From: JBBRLA01 sp038231615
Lineage (GTDB): Bacteria; Myxococcota_A; Polyangia; Palsa-1104; JAEUJZ01
Length of the DNA stretch: 14,175 nt
Assembly: GCA_038231615.1 (NCBI GenBank)
Contig: JBBRLA010000150.1
Span: 1 to 14,175 of the forward strand
Direction: 5' to 3'
Shown: piece by piece, positions 14,021-14,175 of the stretch
How positions within the stretch are numbered: position 1 is the stretch's first letter
Layout of the letters: every line of letters starts with the position of its first letter
Translations under genes and position numbers: made by a program
Notes under the pieces: model-generated
The model's input: only the letters and a program-made list of their open reading frames with translations
The model's database searches: none
What the model was told of the DNA's origin: nothing

Positions 14021-14175
14021 CAGCGCCCCCCGCAGTGAGTCGCTGGCGGCGCTTCCATCGGCGGCTCTTCCAGGGTCCGCCTGGCGGCCCGCCTGGCTTC
14101 CTGCCTCCTTGGGCGGCTCCCACCCGGAGAAGGTGCATCGATCAATCGATCGACAGATATTCGTGCGCCGACCCG
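14021..14175. other. Intergenic tail without a confident gene
   Basis: AGCGCC (14022-14027) can pair with GGCGCT (14048-14053), followed by only two T, a weak terminator candidate for the large lipoprotein. An ATCGATC-rich stretch lies at 14137-14152. A GTG at 14133, with GGAGA a few bases ahead, opens a frame to the window end and could be the start of the next gene, but only 14 residues are visible. Confidence 0.3.

Overview
The window is GC-rich DNA with dense genes and short intergenic gaps. It probably comes from a Gram-negative member of the Myxococcota or another former deltaproteobacterial lineage. This is inferred from several outer-membrane or lipoprotein products, a YDG-repeat propeller lipoprotein carrying InlB-like repeats, and hybrid-kinase signalling. 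No rRNA, tRNA, CRISPR array, transposase or phage gene was seen.

Left part (1-3541). A plus-strand gene truncated by the window edge encodes a lysozyme-like (WRE motif) protein behind a PPPAT repeat linker. It meets, and overlaps tail to tail, a minus-strand three-gene operon. In transcription order that operon encodes a methyltransferase-fold lipoprotein (3541-2879), a monoacylglycerol-lipase-like alpha/beta hydrolase (2863-1913) and an exported protein of unknown function (1916-762).

Middle (3542-6264). A divergent intergenic region with a 15-bp dyad precedes a GTG-started metallo-beta-lactamase-fold hydrolase (3787-4725). A 98-bp palindromic element follows it. Next comes an outer-membrane beta-barrel protein (5005-6264). 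This gene is bracketed by two short direct-repeat arrays that share an 11-bp core in opposite orientations.

Core of interest (6468-11157). This is a probable nitric-oxide signalling operon. It holds a stand-alone H-NOX haem sensor and, overlapping it by 8 bp, a 905-residue hybrid kinase (HNOBA-HisKA-HATPase-REC-REC-Hpt). A haem-oxygenase-fold, probably dimetal oxidase with an inserted helical segment follows, and then a single-domain response regulator. The H-NOX has the haem ligand His104, the YxSxR motif and a Cys/His set spaced like the zinc/thiol site recalled from gammaproteobacterial H-NOX proteins. Its distal-pocket position is proline rather than tyrosine, so it probably binds NO and not O2. 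By inference, NO-bound H-NOX controls the kinase through the HNOBA domain, phosphate passes through the REC and Hpt domains to the small regulator, and the oxidase is a co-expressed effector of unknown substrate.

Right part (11158-14175). After a hairpin and a promoter-like sequence come two lipoprotein genes: a 108-residue Cys-rich protein ending in four histidines, and a 767-residue lipoprotein with two InlB-like repeats and 14 propeller repeats, which would suit two seven-bladed propellers. The last 155 bp hold no confident gene.
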